Assembly (NCBI GenBank): GCA_001936135.1
Contig: CP012809.1
Span: forward strand, 3,025,501 to 3,089,500
DNA length: 64,000 nucleotides
Reading direction: 5' to 3'
From: Saccharomycopsis fibuligera x Saccharomycopsis cf. fibuligera
Taxonomy: Eukaryota; Ascomycota; Saccharomycetes; Ascoideales; Saccharomycopsidaceae
Shown: positions 17,741 through 26,513 of the stretch, in pieces
Numbering within the stretch: position 1 is the first letter of the stretch
Layout: every line of letters starts with the position of its first letter
Notes under the pieces: generated by a model
Told to the model about the DNA's origin: nothing
The model's input: the letters and a program-made list of their open reading frames with translations, nothing else
Databases searched by the model: none
Made by a program: the position numbers and the translations under genes

Positions 17741-19546
17741 ATGACAAAACTACCTTGGTGGATTCCTCAAAAGAGGGACTTACACGATACAAATGTCTAC
17801 AGTAACGTTGTGACCGTATCTGATTTAGAAGAGGACTCATCTTCTGTGAAAAGCAGCTCAACTATCAAAACCAACGGATCACTTCCGGCAATAAGACTTG
17901 ATAATGGCAAATATGCTAAAATTAAAGAATTCCGCGATGAAGCCAATCGACCATGGTGGAAATTTTTTGACGAGTTCGAATATAGAGAATCAAGCGAGAA
18001 ATCTAAAGCCCATAAATGGTACCATTGGTTTGAACCAGGTACATCAGCCGCCGAGAAGAAACTTATTTGGAAACTTGATTTTTTGATTGCATTCTATTCA
18101 TTTTTGGGTTACTGGATCAAATACATCGATAGCTCTAATTTAAACAATGCGTACGTTTCTAACATGAAAGAAGACTTGGGCATGAAGGGCAATGACTTGA
18201 TCGACACTCAAGTTCTCTTCAATGTCGGTAACATTATATTTGAGCTTCCAATGATGTTCTTACTTCCAAGAGTTCCAATAAATTACTTTTTGTTTGTATG
18301 TGAATTAGGATGGGCTCTATTTACAGTTGGGTTATATGATGTCAAGACAGTTGCAGGTTTAAAAGCTTTGAGATTTTTCGTTGGCTCTTTTGAAGCTGCG
18401 TATTTTCCTATTGTTCATTACACTTTGGCGAATTGGTACAAATCCGCTGAAATTTCCAGACGTGGTGCCATTTTTTACATGGGTCAGTTTTTAGGTGTTT
18501 TAACTTCTGGTCTATTGCAAAGCGCTACATTTAAGAACTTGAACGGTGTTCATGGTATCGCCGGCTGGAGATGGATGTTTCTTATTGACGGTATCATTTC
18601 CGTCGTTGTTGCACTAATTGGGCTTATAGTCCTTCCAGGTACTCCTTTTTCATGCTATTCTATTTGGCTTACTGATGAAGAAATTCTTTTAGCTAGAAAA
18701 AGAATGCATGATAATGGCACTGATACTTCTTATAAGCCAAAATCATTTTTCGATAAGCAGGTTTGGAAGAAGACCTTTAGCACATGGCATGTCTACTTGC
18801 TTAGTATAATTCAAATGCAAGGTTTCAACACTAATAACACAGCTTCTGGATCATTTGCATTGTGGTTAAAGTCACTTGATAGATATTCGATTCCAAAGAT
18901 TAATAACTTGACTGCTGCTCCTCCTGCAGTTGGTATCTTTTATATCATTATTATATGCTTTGGCGCGGATTTGACTAAGAAAAGATTTGGATTTATTATA
19001 TTTTCTTACATTATGAACTTCATTGGCAATGTAATACTTGCTATTTGGGATGTATCTGAACCAGCAAAATGGTTCGCGTTCATGTCTGCATATTGGTCAT
19101 GGTCCCAGTCATCGGTTTTCAACCCATTGATCAGTGACTTGTTTAGAAAGGATAACAATGTCAGAGCTATTGGGTGGATGGTACAGTATATCATGGGCCT
19201 CCAATCATCAGCTTGGATAAGTAAGTTGGTCTGGCCTACTGTGGAAGCTCCTAGATTCTTAAAAGGTTTTGCTTCTTGTGCAGCCTTCAGTATGGGGTTT
19301 AACTTATGTTTGATTTTGGTTTACTTTTTGTACAAAAGAGATGAAAGAAATGAAGCACTTGAAAATGGTATTTACCTCTATAATAGTAAAATCGAAGGTG
19401 TGCCAGAAATTGTGCGAAAATACCAGAACAAAACTCATGGTGAGACGGGTTATAGTACCAGTACTCATACTGAAGCAAATTCTAAAAAAACAGATGAGAA
19501 CGTTACCAAAGATGGTATTGAGGTGACTAATGAATCACTTAAATAA
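17741..19546 (+). CDS. SEO1: SEO1-type MFS permease, copy 2
   Basis: Tandem paralogue of the preceding permease, 601 residues from the ATG at 17741. The alignment is nearly gapless from the shared start (MTKLPWWIPQKR versus MISLPWWIPKKR) to the C-terminal YNSK(I/T)E(G/S)(V/I)PEIVRKY. The frame continues upstream of 17741 but without an ATG, and the paralogue alignment fixes this start. Differences concentrate in the N-terminal tail, the segment after the WLTDEEILLAR loop and the extreme C-terminus, which may reflect substrate divergence. The conserved promoter module is described separately. The substrate is unknown; sulfur-containing small molecules are a reasonable guess from SEO1 genetics and the promoter motifs. 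Confidence 0.9.
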   Translation: MTKLPWWIPQKRDLHDTNVYSNVVTVSDLEEDSSSVKSSSTIKTNGSLPAIRLDNGKYAKIKEFRDEANRPWWKFFDEFEYRESSEKSKAHKWYHWFEPGTSAAEKKLIWKLDFLIAFYSFLGYWIKYIDSSNLNNAYVSNMKEDLGMKGNDLIDTQVLFNVGNIIFELPMMFLLPRVPINYFLFVCELGWALFTVGLYDVKTVAGLKALRFFVGSFEAAYFPIVHYTLANWYKSAEISRRGAIFYMGQFLGVLTSGLLQSATFKNLNGVHGIAGWRWMFLIDGIISVVVALIGLIVLPGTPFSCYSIWLTDEEILLARKRMHDNGTDTSYKPKSFFDKQVWKKTFSTWHVYLLSIIQMQGFNTNNTASGSFALWLKSLDRYSIPKINNLTAAPPAVGIFYIIIICFGADLTKKRFGFIIFSYIMNFIGNVILAIWDVSEPAKWFAFMSAYWSWSQSSVFNPLISDLFRKDNNVRAIGWMVQYIMGLQSSAWISKLVWPTVEAPRFLKGFASCAAFSMGFNLCLILVYFLYKRDERNEALENGIYLYNSKIEGVPEIVRKYQNKTHGETGYSTSTHTEANSKKTDENVTKDGIEVTNESLK

Positions 19547-20061
19547 AGTTTCTTATTATTTTTGTGATTATTTTTGTTTTGTTCCGTACAATCGCTCTTT
19601 ATATGTTTTTTTTTCATACTCTTACTTTTAATACTTTTGGGTTACACCTTGGTCTTTCATATCTTGTTTCTTGCTGCACTACCTTGGCGTTTTTTTTAAT
19701 ACAGCACTATGCGATAAAACCATTTTAATTCTTTTTTTTTTTTTTTTTTTTTAATAAAATTAGACTTATTTCTTACTGAAGTTGCTGTATTTCTGTATAT
19801 TGTTCTTATGACAAGGCACGCATTAATGAGGTTTGGAGTACATCGGAGCTCATACAGGTTACCCGGTAACCTTCATAATAGGCAAAAACTTAGTTTCTGC
19901 ATCATGAAAAATTTTTTGAATGCCAAATGGCTAAATTGGAAAAGCAGAATATCGGAAGTCCTTTATAGTACTTCGTATTGAGCGAATTCAACAGAACATT
20001 CAAAGAGGCGTATTTCCCCAAAAACACTCAAGAAAGAGATCGAATATACTTTTTCACCAAA
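19547..20061. other. SEO1-like-2 3' flank / eIF3f promoter
   Basis: Pyrimidine-rich DNA with a poly(T) run around 19732-19752. No other feature recognised. Confidence 0.6.
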
Positions 20062-21015
20062 ATGTCTGAAGAAATATTGAGTTTAGTGAGACCAAACATA
20101 CTGGGTCCAGGTACCAATGCCAATGTTTCCGCTTTCGCCGTCAACCCATTGCATGTCAAAATCCAATCACCTGCCTTATTGTCCATCTTGGAATCATCTC
20201 TTAGATCAAACAATGAAACCAGAACCATTGGTGCTTTGTTGGGTTCTAGATCAGAAGATGGATCCATCTTAGAAGTTCAAGACAGTTACATTATCCCTCA
20301 TGAAGAAAAAGACGACGAGGTCACAATAGATGAATACAACCACAAACAGTTAGCTCAATTGCACAGAAAATTTAACTCAAAGATTCAAATCATTGGTTGG
20401 TTTCAAACGTCCAATAACTTGGACACCGTTACTTCCTTGGTTCACGAATTCTTCAGCTCTACTGAAGGTACTTACCCACACTCTGCCATTCACTTAACTT
20501 TACAATCCAGAGACAGCAATAACAACGCCATAATTCCAATAGTCAATACTTATGTGGCAACACCTATTGGTGTTGCTGCTCCAAATACTGAAGCAAACTT
20601 GAACAATCTATTTACCCCAATACCTTTTGACATTACTTACAGCAATGCTGAATCTTTAGCATTGTCACATTCTATCAAAGCTACTGAAAGCCCAGAAGGC
20701 AATAACTTGGTTCCATTGAACAAGTCTTACAATGATTTGATAGCGATTGAAAGTAGTTTGCAAAAGGTTAACCAGTTGTTGGATGCTAACATCTCCTACG
20801 TGGAAAAGATTTTGTCTAACGAAATCGCAGTTGATGGTACTGTTGATAAAATTGGCAAATTTTTGATTTCCAACTTATTATTATTCAATTCTAATTACGA
20901 CGGATTTCACAAAAACTTTAACAGCCACATTCAAGACACTTTGATGATTGAATACTTGGTCAGCTCCATTAAAACGCAAATTGAATTATCTGCCAAATTG
21001 ACTACAATTGTTTAG
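20062..21015 (+). CDS. Translation initiation factor eIF3 subunit f (MPN domain)
   Basis: A 317-residue MPN-domain protein aligning end to end with human eIF3f: LHVKIQSPALLSILES, IGALLGS, SYIIPHEEKDDEVTID, IQIIGWFQTSNNLDT, HSAIHLTL, a PIGV turn, FTPIPFDITYSNAE and, in the C-terminal helices, GKFLISNLL and LMIEYLVSSIKTQI. The JAMM metal-binding His residues are absent, as is usual for eIF3f, so the fold is structural rather than peptidase. The frame is open about 28 codons upstream, but only from a TTG; the ATG at 20062 (context caccaaaATGTCT) is the likely start. S. cerevisiae has no eIF3f, so the gene marks a lineage that kept a fuller eIF3. Confidence 0.9.
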   Translation: MSEEILSLVRPNILGPGTNANVSAFAVNPLHVKIQSPALLSILESSLRSNNETRTIGALLGSRSEDGSILEVQDSYIIPHEEKDDEVTIDEYNHKQLAQLHRKFNSKIQIIGWFQTSNNLDTVTSLVHEFFSSTEGTYPHSAIHLTLQSRDSNNNAIIPIVNTYVATPIGVAAPNTEANLNNLFTPIPFDITYSNAESLALSHSIKATESPEGNNLVPLNKSYNDLIAIESSLQKVNQLLDANISYVEKILSNEIAVDGTVDKIGKFLISNLLLFNSNYDGFHKNFNSHIQDTLMIEYLVSSIKTQIELSAKLTTIV

Positions 21016-21470
21016 ATAATGATATGTTTTACATTTCTTTTTTTTCTTTGTACTCTTTTTCTGCTTTACACAATACATGAATCGCTTAGGTCATTAAAAA
21101 CTGCTAATTAGGTCTCAACGTAAGAATATCTATGTGCATCAAGGCATTTAATGTCATGGGGCTCGTTATACCATACACCCGTGCACCATAAATATTGACT
21201 AACTTATTTTCGTTTGTGCTGTTTTAGGAAAAATCAAAACACGCACATGCGCCAGGAAAAATAAAAGGAAAAAAAAAAAAAATAAATAACAATAAACAGT
21301 AAAAACAGGATCCAATTTGTCCTAGGCGATGCGCTACTCATCATCAAACATAGAAGAGCGTTAGGTGCTATAGCTTTGTTATTTGCATATTCACAGTATT
21401 TCATCTCAAATTTTTGTCAATTCACGCTAGTTTGCCTGTGCCTATATGGATACAGCATTGCATATATAAT
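21016..21470. other. Intergenic region eIF3f / coiled-coil gene
   Basis: AT-rich with a poly(A) run near 21270. A TGACTAAC ... TTTTAG pair (about 21197-21227) resembles a branch site plus acceptor, but no donor is evident. No gene seen. Confidence 0.5.
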
Positions 21471-24440
21471 ATGAAGAAGCGAACGCCAACATCAAATCTT
21501 GTTAGTGGCGCTCTGCGAATAATCTCCAATGCGGAGTACTCAGGCAAAATAATACTAATACTAATATTTGCGAGGCTTATAATACTAAAGTTTGTTTTAA
21601 AATCCTTTAAAGGTCCAATAATAGTTTTAGAATGCTCCATAAATTTGTTGTTAGTTGCAAAATACTTGACTGAGAACTCTGGTAAAAATAAAGTTTTGTG
21701 CAGCGGACCTGGGTTAAACTTGCTAAGAACTATTAATAAGAATGATGAGGGTACCAAGAACAATGAGAAACTAACAATACAAAAACCTAATGACAAAAAG
21801 GTGGCGAAACTGACCAGTACGAAGCCGCTCTATTCAAAGAAAATAGAAAAGTTAAAAGATGAAAATGATCAGTTAATGAAAATCATTTATCAGTTACTGG
21901 AGGAAAATAACTTTTTAAAGAATAAACATCAAACAATAGAGGAAGAGAAAAAAGTTCTCAATAGCGAAGCAGCATATTACAAAAATAAATCCAATCTGCT
22001 TAAAGTTGAAAACTTTGAATTAAGTGCCACTAGTAGAAAACATGCAGGCAAGTTGGAAGCTGTGGTGATTGAGAATAGAATTTTGAAAAGGGATATACAA
22101 AACGCCAGGGAGACTAATAACCATCATCTCAAAACATTGAACTCTTTATATGGGAAAGTTCATATTTTGAGAAAACAAATTGATCATAAAGATAGCAAGT
22201 TGGCATACCAAAACTTCATAAAAATAAGAGAAGATGAGCTCAACACTAAAGATCAAATGATACAAAGTTTGAAAGATTCAAATGAGAATTTGCAAAAAGA
22301 GCTTGAAGGCAAACTAAATGACTTATTGCAATTGATTAACCAACTATCACAACTTCAATCCACTAATGATACCAACAAGGAGGAAATATCTAAACTAGAG
22401 TTCAAAGTAGACAGGCTTTCTGGGGACAACCAACGAATAAGAAAGGAAAGAGCAGATACCGTTGACCAGCTATCAGCGCTCAACGATGAAGTTTTGAGAC
22501 TCAATAACGAGCTTGATTATTTCAGTAGCATGAACAAAAACATGAAAGATAAGAGTGACAAGTACCAAGATGAAGCAATTCTCTTGAGCGAGTTGAATTA
22601 TGAGTTACGGCAAGACAATAGAAAACTATCTAATGAGCTCAAGGTCAACATTACTTCAAAGAGACAAGAACTAGCAAAATTGAATGAGCAAATTACGGAA
22701 TTAAGTATAACAAATGATACTTTACAAAAACAGCTAGAAGGCAAAGCCAAACTATCAGAGACTGAGCAAAAAGAACAACAACCTAACGAAGAGCTTATAC
22801 GTGAAAGAGAGAGACTCACAAAATTACTTGCTAGCGCTTCAGAAGTCAACAAAAACTATATTCTTAGATTTTCTGAAACCAAGCTTTCATTAAAAGTGAA
22901 GGATTTGGCAATTAGAAGTTTGCAAACAAAAGTTAATGATCAAAGCGAGATATTGCAGAAGCTTCAAACGTTTATTACTGGTTTTGAGAGTAAATTTTCT
23001 AGTATTCTTGCTGTTTTGAGAAGCTTAATTCCAAAATACAATGAACAGAGAAAGTTTCTCGTTAAGCTTATACAAGTTGTAGCTTTGGAGGAAAAGAACT
23101 TTAATTTAGTGAATGAGCTTAAGGAAAAAAATTTTAAATTTAAAAAAATGTTGAAAAATATTCTTGAGGAAAACTTAACCATTAAAAATGAACTCGAAGT
23201 CAAACATGAAGAAATCTTTTCGTTAAGAGCTCAACTTCACTTAAAAGATGAGTACATCACTGTGCTACAGTACAGTAGCGACAACAACTTACCTGAACCT
23301 GCATCCGATAATAATTGTACCAAAAAAGAAACCGGCTTTAGAAAAGAATACACTCAACTTGATAACGATTTCCAAGCTAAAGACATATTCATTAATGAAA
23401 GAATTATTAGAGCCAACTCTGACTTGACGTTGATCAACGAAATGAGTAGCCGTCATGAATATTTGCATCATGTTGCTGGCCAGCTGCCGGTTCTGAGTAA
23501 GAGCGAATTTTCAACTTCTGAAGTGAGCAACGGCAGTAGCAGCGGGATTAGTAGCATCAATAACGAAATTGAAGATTTCATCAATATTGATTTGAATGAC
23601 CTTGTTGTGTCTTCTGCTGATGCCGAGTTTGCTCATAAACTAAGCGCGTACTTAAAAAGTAACGAATTTGAGGAATTAGTGTCTTCTTCGGAGCAAAATC
23701 TTCATAGTCTCGTTGATGGAAACCCTTTTGAAGACGTGCTTGATGTTGATATAATTTCTTTAATGAAAAGCCTGACTCAAGCAATTATCAATGAGCTTAA
23801 TTCGGTTGAATTGTTTTTCCAAAGTGAGACTAAAGCAATTAAGCAGTACAACTTTGATAATGAAAATGTTAAGGATTACGGCCGTACAATTAATGGAAAG
23901 CACAAGAGACATAGTCTCAATAGTAAGCTTAAATATGGTGATTTGATGAAAAATAAAAGTGAGATGAGTTCCCCACACTCCAGATCCCATAGAAAAGCAC
24001 TATCCACATCCTCCATATTTAGCAATTCAACTCCAAGCTTGACTAGCCAAAAGGCTGATTACAATATTTTCAACTTTGATTACGATATTAACTTGTCGAA
24101 AACTGTTCCTTCGACAGCCACTAAAAAAATACCTTCTGCTTCTGATTCCATCAATATAGGGCCTTTTAACTCAACTACAATACTGGAGAATTTTGATGGC
24201 GGAAGCCCTAGTAAAGTGAAAGTATACACTTCTCGTGAGACCAACTTCGGAAAAACTAGCAAAGAAACATTATATCATTCATCCAACAAATCTTCAAAAA
24301 GCATTTTTAAGTCTGTGCCTAAACTTCAGCCGGAAAATCTTTATGGGTCCACTCCTATTAAAAAGAAGCCTTTGGGAGCACAGCTTGGGGGTTTGACTCC
24401 AAAGCCGAAGCATGAAGTAAATATCATCAAGAAAGATTAA
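21471..24440 (+). CDS. Large coiled-coil protein with N-terminal hydrophobic segment, unrecognised
   Basis: A 989-residue protein from the ATG at 21471 (the frame also runs upstream to a TTG). Residues of about 25-65 are strongly hydrophobic (LILIFARLIILKFVLK and LLLVAKYL) and could anchor or insert in a membrane. Residues of about 115-600 form an almost unbroken heptad-rich coiled coil full of Lys, Glu, Asn and Leu. A non-coiled acidic region follows (about 700-800, with IEDFINIDLNDLVVSS). The tail is Ser/Thr/Lys-rich with SHSRSHRKALS, STPIKKKPLG and LTPKPKH, which could be phosphorylated or bind microtubules. The layout recalls spindle-pole-body, golgin or cortical anchor proteins, but I cannot match it to a named one. 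It is unusually rich in AT for its length. Confidence 0.8.
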   Translation: MKKRTPTSNLVSGALRIISNAEYSGKIILILIFARLIILKFVLKSFKGPIIVLECSINLLLVAKYLTENSGKNKVLCSGPGLNLLRTINKNDEGTKNNEKLTIQKPNDKKVAKLTSTKPLYSKKIEKLKDENDQLMKIIYQLLEENNFLKNKHQTIEEEKKVLNSEAAYYKNKSNLLKVENFELSATSRKHAGKLEAVVIENRILKRDIQNARETNNHHLKTLNSLYGKVHILRKQIDHKDSKLAYQNFIKIREDELNTKDQMIQSLKDSNENLQKELEGKLNDLLQLINQLSQLQSTNDTNKEEISKLEFKVDRLSGDNQRIRKERADTVDQLSALNDEVLRLNNELDYFSSMNKNMKDKSDKYQDEAILLSELNYELRQDNRKLSNELKVNITSKRQELAKLNEQITELSITNDTLQKQLEGKAKLSETEQKEQQPNEELIRERERLTKLLASASEVNKNYILRFSETKLSLKVKDLAIRSLQTKVNDQSEILQKLQTFITGFESKFSSILAVLRSLIPKYNEQRKFLVKLIQVVALEEKNFNLVNELKEKNFKFKKMLKNILEENLTIKNELEVKHEEIFSLRAQLHLKDEYITVLQYSSDNNLPEPASDNNCTKKETGFRKEYTQLDNDFQAKDIFINERIIRANSDLTLINEMSSRHEYLHHVAGQLPVLSKSEFSTSEVSNGSSSGISSINNEIEDFINIDLNDLVVSSADAEFAHKLSAYLKSNEFEELVSSSEQNLHSLVDGNPFEDVLDVDIISLMKSLTQAIINELNSVELFFQSETKAIKQYNFDNENVKDYGRTINGKHKRHSLNSKLKYGDLMKNKSEMSSPHSRSHRKALSTSSIFSNSTPSLTSQKADYNIFNFDYDINLSKTVPSTATKKIPSASDSINIGPFNSTTILENFDGGSPSKVKVYTSRETNFGKTSKETLYHSSNKSSKSIFKSVPKLQPENLYGSTPIKKKPLGAQLGGLTPKPKHEVNIIKKD

Positions 24441-25345
24441 TGTTTTGAGCTTCTTATTTTTATGACAACTGGTTTACTCGAGACTCATTTCTTTTATTGA
24501 ATGTCTTTTAACAGAGCCGTTGTTTCTATTTTTCTTATGTCTGTGTTTTTTTTATTTTTTTTTTTTTTTTCAACTCTCGAAACTCATGCTAAAGCCCTGC
24601 TATATAGTTCTTGTCCAAGTTTAATATGTCTCTTTCGCTCAAGACATTTTCTCGTTGCTTGCGAGTTTAACATTTTTTGTTGTATTCATTTACAGTTAAT
24701 TTTATTCAAAGTTTACTATCTGAAAGACCCTTTTTCATTAATTTCCATCAACTGCTGCTTACAATACCCCTCAAAAACGCTTTTTTCAGTTCTTCAACTT
24801 TTTTTTCCGCTATTTTATTTCTTCTTTTTCAGTATGTTCTGTGATGTTTGAATTTTTTTTTCTTAATCCTTGCAAACTTTTTCAGTTAGTCATTATTATT
24901 AGTCAACATTATGTGATGTTCTATATTTACTTTTCTTTTATACTATTCCTGCTTTTACGTTTAATGATCTTTTTAATTGCCTTATAAATTAGTTAAATTT
25001 TATATCCTATTAATAGCCTTTGTCTTAAGTATATTTCAGCTCTAAACCAGATCATGTGTATATTAAGGATCCCATATTTGCCATTTCGTCAAGCTTGAGA
25101 ATGCATGTAACAGGGCACAATTCCATCAGGTTTTACTGTGTTCTATTGCCGCTATCTCACAAAGATCCTAAGTGAATACAAACTTTATGCTTTTGAGGTG
25201 TTACTCTCTTGATGTGCTAAAAAAGTAAATGCGCAGTGATAAAATGACTGATTGAAAAACGCTAAAGCAAAATAATGTTATATTGTTGTCTTGAAGTTAG
25301 CCATTGCATATAATTTGCTAATTCTCTTTTTTTATTTCTCCTCAT
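24441..25345. other. T-rich intergenic region
   Basis: Long pyrimidine stretches (poly(T) near 24546-24570) with no ATG-initiated frame of protein-like composition. No RNA gene recognised. Confidence 0.6.
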
Positions 25346-25865
25346 TTAATTATGATCTGGTTGTTGTGATTGCTGCTGCTGCTGCTGCTGCTGCTGCTGA
25401 ACCATGGCTGCTTCAAGCTGTCTTTTTATATCTAGTCTGTTACCTTCTTCGTCATACTCAGGGACAGGAATGTCTTGGCGCAAATTTCCATCTTTTTTAA
25501 GTTGATCACTGTTATTGGAGTCAGTTAGTAACAAAGTTATAATAAGTGAAAAGAGGGAAAACAATCAATGTCTTTCTGCTAAGTATATAAACTTAGACCA
25601 TAACTTTTACAGAGTGCTTATACATACATTATAATTGGACTGAAAAACTTGTTACCTATAAAGAAAAATGTCAGCAATTTGGAATATTCAGTAATTAAGT
25701 GTTGAAGGCATCCATTTTGAGTTTGAAACAAATGAAAAATACTTCGAGTTTTAATTCTTGGTTCAATAAGAATTGAAATTCATTCAATAAATACATACCA
25801 GTGTAAAAACCAGCAGAAAGTACAAGTAAAAAAGTAGCAACGTCAAAAGCTCTTATTCTAGGCAT
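25346..25865 (-). CDS. Small three-exon single-pass membrane protein with C-terminal poly-Gln
   Basis: Exons on the minus strand are 25865-25799 (67 nt), 25655-25628 (28 nt) and 25508-25346 (163 nt). They sum to 258 nt, exactly 86 codons, for an 85-residue protein. All four splice sites are canonical (GTATGT donors, TATAG and ACAG acceptors). The protein opens MPRIRAFDVATFLLVLSAGF, an N-terminal membrane segment, continues through the micro-exon-encoded GNKFFSPII, then IDQLKKDGNLRQDIPVPEYD, and ends in ten glutamines (a CAG/CAA tract) and SQQPDHN. A short N-terminal anchor with a hydrophilic tail is typical of small mitochondrial inner-membrane or ER proteins. Ecm19-like proteins are one family to test; I cannot confirm it. 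Without splicing only the last exon is visible. Confidence 0.8.
25509..25627 (-). other. Intron 2 of the small three-exon gene (119 nt)
   Basis: The donor GTATGT is at 25627-25622, the perfect branch site TACTAAC at 25530-25524 and the acceptor ACAG ends at 25509. Confidence 0.85.
25656..25798 (-). other. Intron 1 of the small three-exon gene (143 nt)
   Basis: The donor GTATGT is at 25798-25793 and the acceptor CTTTATAG ends at 25656. The likely branch site is the variant TGCTGAC near 25676-25670. Confidence 0.8.
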
Positions 25866-26513
25866 ATTAAAATGTTATTAAATTGGAATATTGACCGGTA
25901 ATCGCACAGTTAAAGCAAAGGAGAAACTAACAAGTGCTTCAAGTGAAATGACGTACTCCTCTTTTTAATGCCCTATTTTTTTTTTCATGTTTGCCGTCGG
26001 AGGATTTGAAGTTTTTTGCCCAAGATCGCCTAACTGAGATGTGCGCATAATAAAACAGCTCCACGCATAATAGGACCGCTTCATACATAGAAATGCGCAG
26101 AAACAAAAGAGTTTGGAAAAATCAAAAAAATTAGAAATCAGCAAAATATGATGCGCAAGGCGCATAGCAAATATTACCCGTTAAAATAAGGCATTACTCC
26201 TCGACGTATATCATGCATACTACAATACGTATACACACATAGCATTGCATAGTCTCTCTGGGGTAATTGACCTTTTTTGTGGGGAGTGCAGGATAAGCTA
26301 AGTCAAGCAGTATATAATCGTATGTCGCCGCCTATTTTTGTTTATTGTCGGGCAGTGCAACTTTGTTTTTCTTTCTGCAGTACCAATTTTGCAAAAAATT
26401 TTCTTACACTCCACTCTGTTTGTTTTTACTGCTTGTATACTCTCTATTTTTTTTGATTTTTTTTCTTTTTGGCTGGAAATATCATACCAAACAATTTAAG
26501 CTAGTGATCAAAC
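25866..26513. promoter_or_regulatory. Promoter of the alpha-glucoside permease (Mig1-like sites, TATA)
   Basis: TTTTTTGTGGGG at 26273-26284 fits the Mig1 glucose-repressor consensus (an AT box followed by SYGGGG) and lies about 230 bp upstream of the ATG. A second core, CTGGGG, is at 26258-26263. A GATAAG is at 26292-26297 and a TATATAA box at 26311-26317. This arrangement is what a glucose-repressed sugar-permease gene would need. The left part also holds the promoter of the small three-exon gene on the other strand. Confidence 0.5.

Noticed and set aside
19978-20061. N-terminal extension of eIF3f
   Set aside because: It starts from TTG and does not match eIF3f N-termini; the ATG at 20062 has good context.
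26321-26380. GTATGT and a downstream CTGCAG acceptor in the leader of the alpha-glucoside permease
   Set aside because: Only 60 nt apart with no branch site, and it overlaps the core promoter.
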